DNA of 64,000 nt from Natrinema halophilum. Lineage in GTDB: Archaea; Halobacteriota; Halobacteria; Halobacteriales; Natrialbaceae. The number at the start of each line of letters is the position of its first letter. Within the stretch, counting starts at the first letter, position 1. The position numbers and the translations under genes are program-made. Where the stretch lies: positions 558,001 through 622,000 of the forward strand of contig NZ_CP058601.1 in the NCBI RefSeq assembly GCF_013402815.2, read 5' to 3'. Under the pieces are notes generated by a model. It did not search any database. It had not been told where the DNA came from and was given only the letters and a program-made list of their open reading frames with translations. Positions 61,661-64,000 of this stretch are shown in pieces.

Positions 61661-61938
61661 AGGGCGGTCACCCCGACAGCAATCAGGCTGATCGTCGCAA
61701 GTCCGAGCGCGATTACGAGTAGACCCAGAACTCGGGGATCGACCTGTGCGCGATCGCCGATCTGCAGGCCGCCGTCCTCTGCCTCGGCGATCATCTCGCG
61801 ACGGTACACCTCCTCGAGGCTGCCGTCGCCGTCTGTGAACCACGGCTGGCGCTCGCCACAGTTGGGACAGTACCGAGCCGACGCACCGATCTCGGAGCTG
61901 CAGGCGTTGCAGGTGGTCGTGTACGAGCCACCCGTCAC
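61657..61938 (-). CDS. Zinc-ribbon membrane protein
   Basis: A 93-aa protein with an N-terminal zinc ribbon (TTTCNACSSEIGASARYCPN then CGE) and one C-terminal membrane helix (PRVLGLLVIALGLATISLIA). It overlaps both neighbours by four bases. It may anchor a viral or plasmid complex to the membrane; the exact role is unknown. Confidence 0.7.
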   Translation of the reverse strand: MTGGSYTTTCNACSSEIGASARYCPNCGERQPWFTDGDGSLEEVYRREMIAEAEDGGLQIGDRAQVDPRVLGLLVIALGLATISLIAVGVTAL

Positions 61939-63020
61939 GGCTGGTCACCTCGCTGTTCAGTGTCCAGTTGTAATGATATTTCTAACCCGAAATCACTTCG
62001 GTGGACACAGTATAAGCCAAGATCTTCAGGCTGTGCGCTTATACAATACAACCCGCAAAATGATGATATGGGAGGGAGTAAGCGACGTCTCGTGGGTCTA
62101 GGCCTTGCATTTACCACCTTCACTGGCTTGCTTATTGGGTGGACAATTGGGCTAATAGACGCAGAATGGGTGAGCCAAGGAGAGGTCTTGGTCTTTCTCG
62201 CACTCGGCCTGCTCTTTTTAGTTAGTCTGGTCAGTGTTCTGGTCGAATTTGCACGGATTAAGCGTAATTCATCCTGATCAGTACCGTTCAACCACTGATC
62301 GACACCACCGTCGGTCGCGATCTCGCGTTCGGCTTCGTCAGCCTGTTCCTGTTTTTTCTTCGCGATGAGCTTGTTGCACTTCCCGACGAGGATCGACCGG
62401 GTGATGTCGTGTTCCTCGTGCTCGACGCGGATGAGTTCCCGGAGTCGGTCGATCTCCGCTCGAGCCAGAAGTCCATGCCACGAAATGAGGTCTTCATTCT
62501 CAACGGCACGGGCGATCGCCTCCTCGATGTCGTCTTTGCTGACACCGTCGAGTTTCCGTCCTTGGTGGACCAGATTGCTTCGACAGCCCCAGCGCGAGTC
62601 GGTGCCGGCTGGATACTTGTGGACGTTCCCGAGTACCCACTCGTAGACGTCGACTTCGCCACCATCGGCTCGCAGTTCGCTCGCGGGTTCGAACTCCCCA
62701 CCATCGGGGAGTGTCTCGAGGCGACTGTCGTTTTCCTCCTCGAGTTGGTTGATGCAGCCCGAGCAGATTTCGGCACCGTACTTGTCTGGCACATACCGGA
62801 GGTCCTCGGTGCTGTGGTTGAGTGGCGTCTCGACAGTCACTCCGCAGGCGCACGTGTGACGGGAGCCGTCAAAGTACATCGAGGCGTGCCACTCGTCGCC
62901 CAGGACCCACGGCGTTCGGTCGTGGTCCGATGGAACGCCGTGACGCTGCTCGAGCGAACAGTCCCGGCACGTGCGGCGGCCGGGGGCGGTCGGCATGCCG
63001 CACAGGGTACAGTCAGTCAT
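61935..63020 (-). CDS. Zinc-finger protein with apparently inserted C-terminal extension
   Basis: A 361-aa frame. Residues 1 to about 245 look genuine: zinc fingers CTLCGMPTAPGRRTCRDC and CACGVTV...CSGC, then YEWVLGNVHKYPAGTDSRWG and a helical region with KCNKLIAKKKQEQADEAERE. Past GGVDQWLNGTDQ the remaining 115 residues are read antisense to a plus-strand membrane-protein gene and have no protein character until the last few (EQRGDQP). The stop overlaps the next start by four bases, as for its neighbours. So the gene originally ended near here without the extension. Start at 63020 (MTDCTLCG); 63026 also possible. Confidence 0.65.
   Translation of the reverse strand: MTDCTLCGMPTAPGRRTCRDCSLEQRHGVPSDHDRTPWVLGDEWHASMYFDGSRHTCACGVTVETPLNHSTEDLRYVPDKYGAEICSGCINQLEEENDSRLETLPDGGEFEPASELRADGGEVDVYEWVLGNVHKYPAGTDSRWGCRSNLVHQGRKLDGVSKDDIEEAIARAVENEDLISWHGLLARAEIDRLRELIRVEHEEHDITRSILVGKCNKLIAKKKQEQADEAEREIATDGGVDQWLNGTDQDELRLIRANSTRTLTRLTKKSRPSARKTKTSPWLTHSASISPIVHPISKPVKVVNARPRPTRRRLLPPISSFCGLYCISAQPEDLGLYCVHRSDFGLEISLQLDTEQRGDQP
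62038..62046 (+). promoter_or_regulatory. TATA-like box of the inserted membrane-protein gene
   Basis: CTTATACAA lies 22-30 bases before the ATG at 62068, the correct distance for an archaeal TATA box of a leaderless transcript. Confidence 0.45.
62068..62277 (+). CDS. Small two-helix membrane protein inserted antisense in the provirus
   Basis: A 69-aa protein starting MGGSKRRLVGLGLAFTTFTG with two membrane helices (about residues 7-28 and 38-61) and a short basic tail. It is on the opposite strand to the surrounding viral genes, has its own TATA-like box, is lower in GC, and lies inside the open frame of a zinc-finger gene. These are features of a moron: an added gene, for example for superinfection exclusion. 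Its function is not known. Confidence 0.6.
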   Translation: MGGSKRRLVGLGLAFTTFTGLLIGWTIGLIDAEWVSQGEVLVFLALGLLFLVSLVSVLVEFARIKRNSS

Positions 63021-63159
63021 CGTCATCACCCGTCGCGGGTCGGGCGACCAGGATTTCGTCGTTGCCGTCATCGATGAGGATTGCATCGCCGCCGATGGTG
63101 CCGATCGCGTCGGCGACCGACCGATCGAGCGCACCGACGACCTCGTAGCGAGCTGTCAT
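63013..63159 (-). CDS. Very small acidic viral protein
   Basis: A 48-aa frame starting MTARYEVVGALDRSVADAIG, then GGDAILIDDGNDEILVARPA. It fits exactly between its neighbours: its start overlaps the previous stop (ATGA) and its stop overlaps the start of the zinc-finger gene. Unknown function. Confidence 0.6.
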   Translation of the reverse strand: MTARYEVVGALDRSVADAIGTIGGDAILIDDGNDEILVARPATGDDDD

Positions 63160-63518
63160 GCCGAATCACCCTGAAGCAGTTCGAGGCGATCCATCTGTTC
63201 GTGATATATCCGCGTACACTCGCCCGAATGCAGGGGATAGCCGTCTTTTGTCGACGGATGATCTCCGCTGTGGACCTCTTCGCTGCACTCCCAGCACATA
63301 GGCGGGTGGCGCGATTCAAAGGCCTCGTCGAGGCGGGCGGGATCCCTGACGCGGATAGGAATCCCCACATGGCCATGCGGGCAGGCCAGCCCGATCGCGT
63401 GGGCGGGCATGTCTGCTCGAAACTCTATGCGGAGGTCGGCATCGCACTCGGGGCAGTGGTAGATCGAGACGACGTCGCCCAGCTCGACGTAGTCGTCGGC
63501 GTCGCCCGGGTCGATCAT
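63156..63518 (-). CDS. Zinc-finger viral protein
   Basis: A 120-aa protein starting MIDPGDADDYVELGDVVSIY with HCPECDADLRI, CPHGH and CWECSEEVHSGDH, giving two likely zinc sites. It is joined by four-base overlaps on both sides. Probably a small DNA- or protein-binding early viral product. Confidence 0.65.
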   Translation of the reverse strand: MIDPGDADDYVELGDVVSIYHCPECDADLRIEFRADMPAHAIGLACPHGHVGIPIRVRDPARLDEAFESRHPPMCWECSEEVHSGDHPSTKDGYPLHSGECTRIYHEQMDRLELLQGDSA

Positions 63519-64000
63519 GCTTCCACCCGCTCGGTCTCGAGCGTCCCCTGTTCGGTCTCCTCTTCCTCTTCGGTCTCGGGGACCCACGCGATCGGGACGA
63601 TCTCCTCGTCGACGAACCGCGCGAAGGTCTCGATCGACCAGTCCGCGGGTTCCCAGATCGCGAAGTAGCCCGAGCCGTAGACGACGAGGCGGACGAACTC
63701 GCCGTTCCAAAGCGTCGTCAACGCGACGCCAACGTCGGACTTGATCGCGTCCTTCTTCATCGCACCCTGGCCCCACTGGATCGAGACGTCGTCGCCGTTG
63801 AACTCTCGTGAGGCCATCTCGATCGTGTAGTCGCGATCGGCGTCACGCTGGTTACGAACGAACTCGGCGGGTGAGAGCACGGTCGCCTTGATCTCGACGC
63901 CGGTCCGTTTGACGAACTCCGTGAACGGCCAGTCGACCTCGAGGTGTTCGTCCCTCTTTCGTGGCGCGTGGGTGCGATCGGCGACGATCCAACCGCCGCC
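63515..64000 (-). CDS. Viral protein, 5' end beyond the window
   Basis: The frame is open to the right edge, giving at least 161 aa: WIVADRTHAPRKRDEHLEVD at the edge, then LSPAEFVRNQRDADRDYTIE and SGYFAIWEPADWSIETFARF, ending in an acidic tail (PETEEEEETEQGTLETERVE). A GTG at 63880 could be an internal start, but coding character continues upstream of it. Function unknown. Confidence 0.6.
   Translation of the reverse strand, partial: GGGWIVADRTHAPRKRDEHLEVDWPFTEFVKRTGVEIKATVLSPAEFVRNQRDADRDYTIEMASREFNGDDVSIQWGQGAMKKDAIKSDVGVALTTLWNGEFVRLVVYGSGYFAIWEPADWSIETFARFVDEEIVPIAWVPETEEEEETEQGTLETERVEA

Noticed and set aside
62680-62705. T-loop-like GGGTTCGAACTCCCC
   Set aside because: It lies within the coding sequence of a zinc-finger gene (GGEFEPAS) and no cloverleaf can be built.

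Overview
The window is haloarchaeal chromosomal DNA, probably from the Natrinema/Haloterrigena/Natrialba group. This is inferred from high GC with frequent CTCGAG and TCGA words, strongly acidic proteins, archaeal-type enzymes (ATP-dependent DNA ligase, archaeal MBF1, short archaeal TIM, CofD), HTH-10 (Bat-type) and HalOD1 regulators, and twin-arginine (Tat) leaders. No rRNA, tRNA or CRISPR array was found.

Region 1 (1-19.8 kb) is ordinary core genome: an ornithine cyclodeaminase-like enzyme, a J-domain zinc protein convergent with a TIR-domain protein, tpiA, MBF1, an overlapping hisC / AK6-type kinase / CDP-alcohol transferase operon, DNA ligase, a GCS2-type ligase, two divergent FAD oxidoreductases with a SnoaL-like protein, and a cofD / Dus-like / CitG-like / DUF447 neighbourhood interrupted by a degenerate receiver and a cupin.

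Region 2 (19.8-36.7 kb) is a graveyard and workshop of mobile DNA. It holds a complete TnpB element, short inverted-repeat elements with TGTATTCAGCA ends, two copies of a coiled-coil gene, a transposase tail, and gene fragments (MscS, HAD, HsdR). Three neighbouring genes share one promoter plus Tat-leader cassette, and one of them attaches that leader to a DNA photolyase.

Region 3 (36.7-43.9 kb) is a defence island. A Kiwa pair (kwaA, kwaB) is followed on the same strand by a small ORF, an uncharacterised 365-aa protein and a PD-(D/E)XK-type nuclease. Behind it lie a RecA-like gene, a frameshifted partner, and two tandem elements of about 215 nt ending in covarying 8-bp hairpins.

Region 4 (44.1-54.3 kb) is a surface-glycan modification cluster. 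Four consecutive genes match, in type, the Campylobacter O-methyl phosphoramidate pathway: glutamine kinase (here with an extra nucleotidyltransferase domain), CDP-glutamine amidohydrolase, phosphoglutamine cytidylyltransferase and an APS-kinase-like CDP-amidate kinase. Overlapping downstream genes encode an unknown protein and a formyltransferase; a CMP-sugar synthetase follows. A methyltransferase and an alkaline-phosphatase-superfamily protein sit opposite. An archaeal phosphoramidate (P-N bond) glycan modification is the most exciting inference in this window.

Region 5 (54.4-64 kb) is a damaged tailed-virus provirus: terminase large subunit (frameshifted), small subunit, helicase and primase-polymerase (probably one split gene), integrase, and a run of tiny overlapping zinc-finger genes. 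A small membrane-protein gene appears to have been inserted antisense into one of them. The capsid and portal genes expected beyond the terminase are absent.
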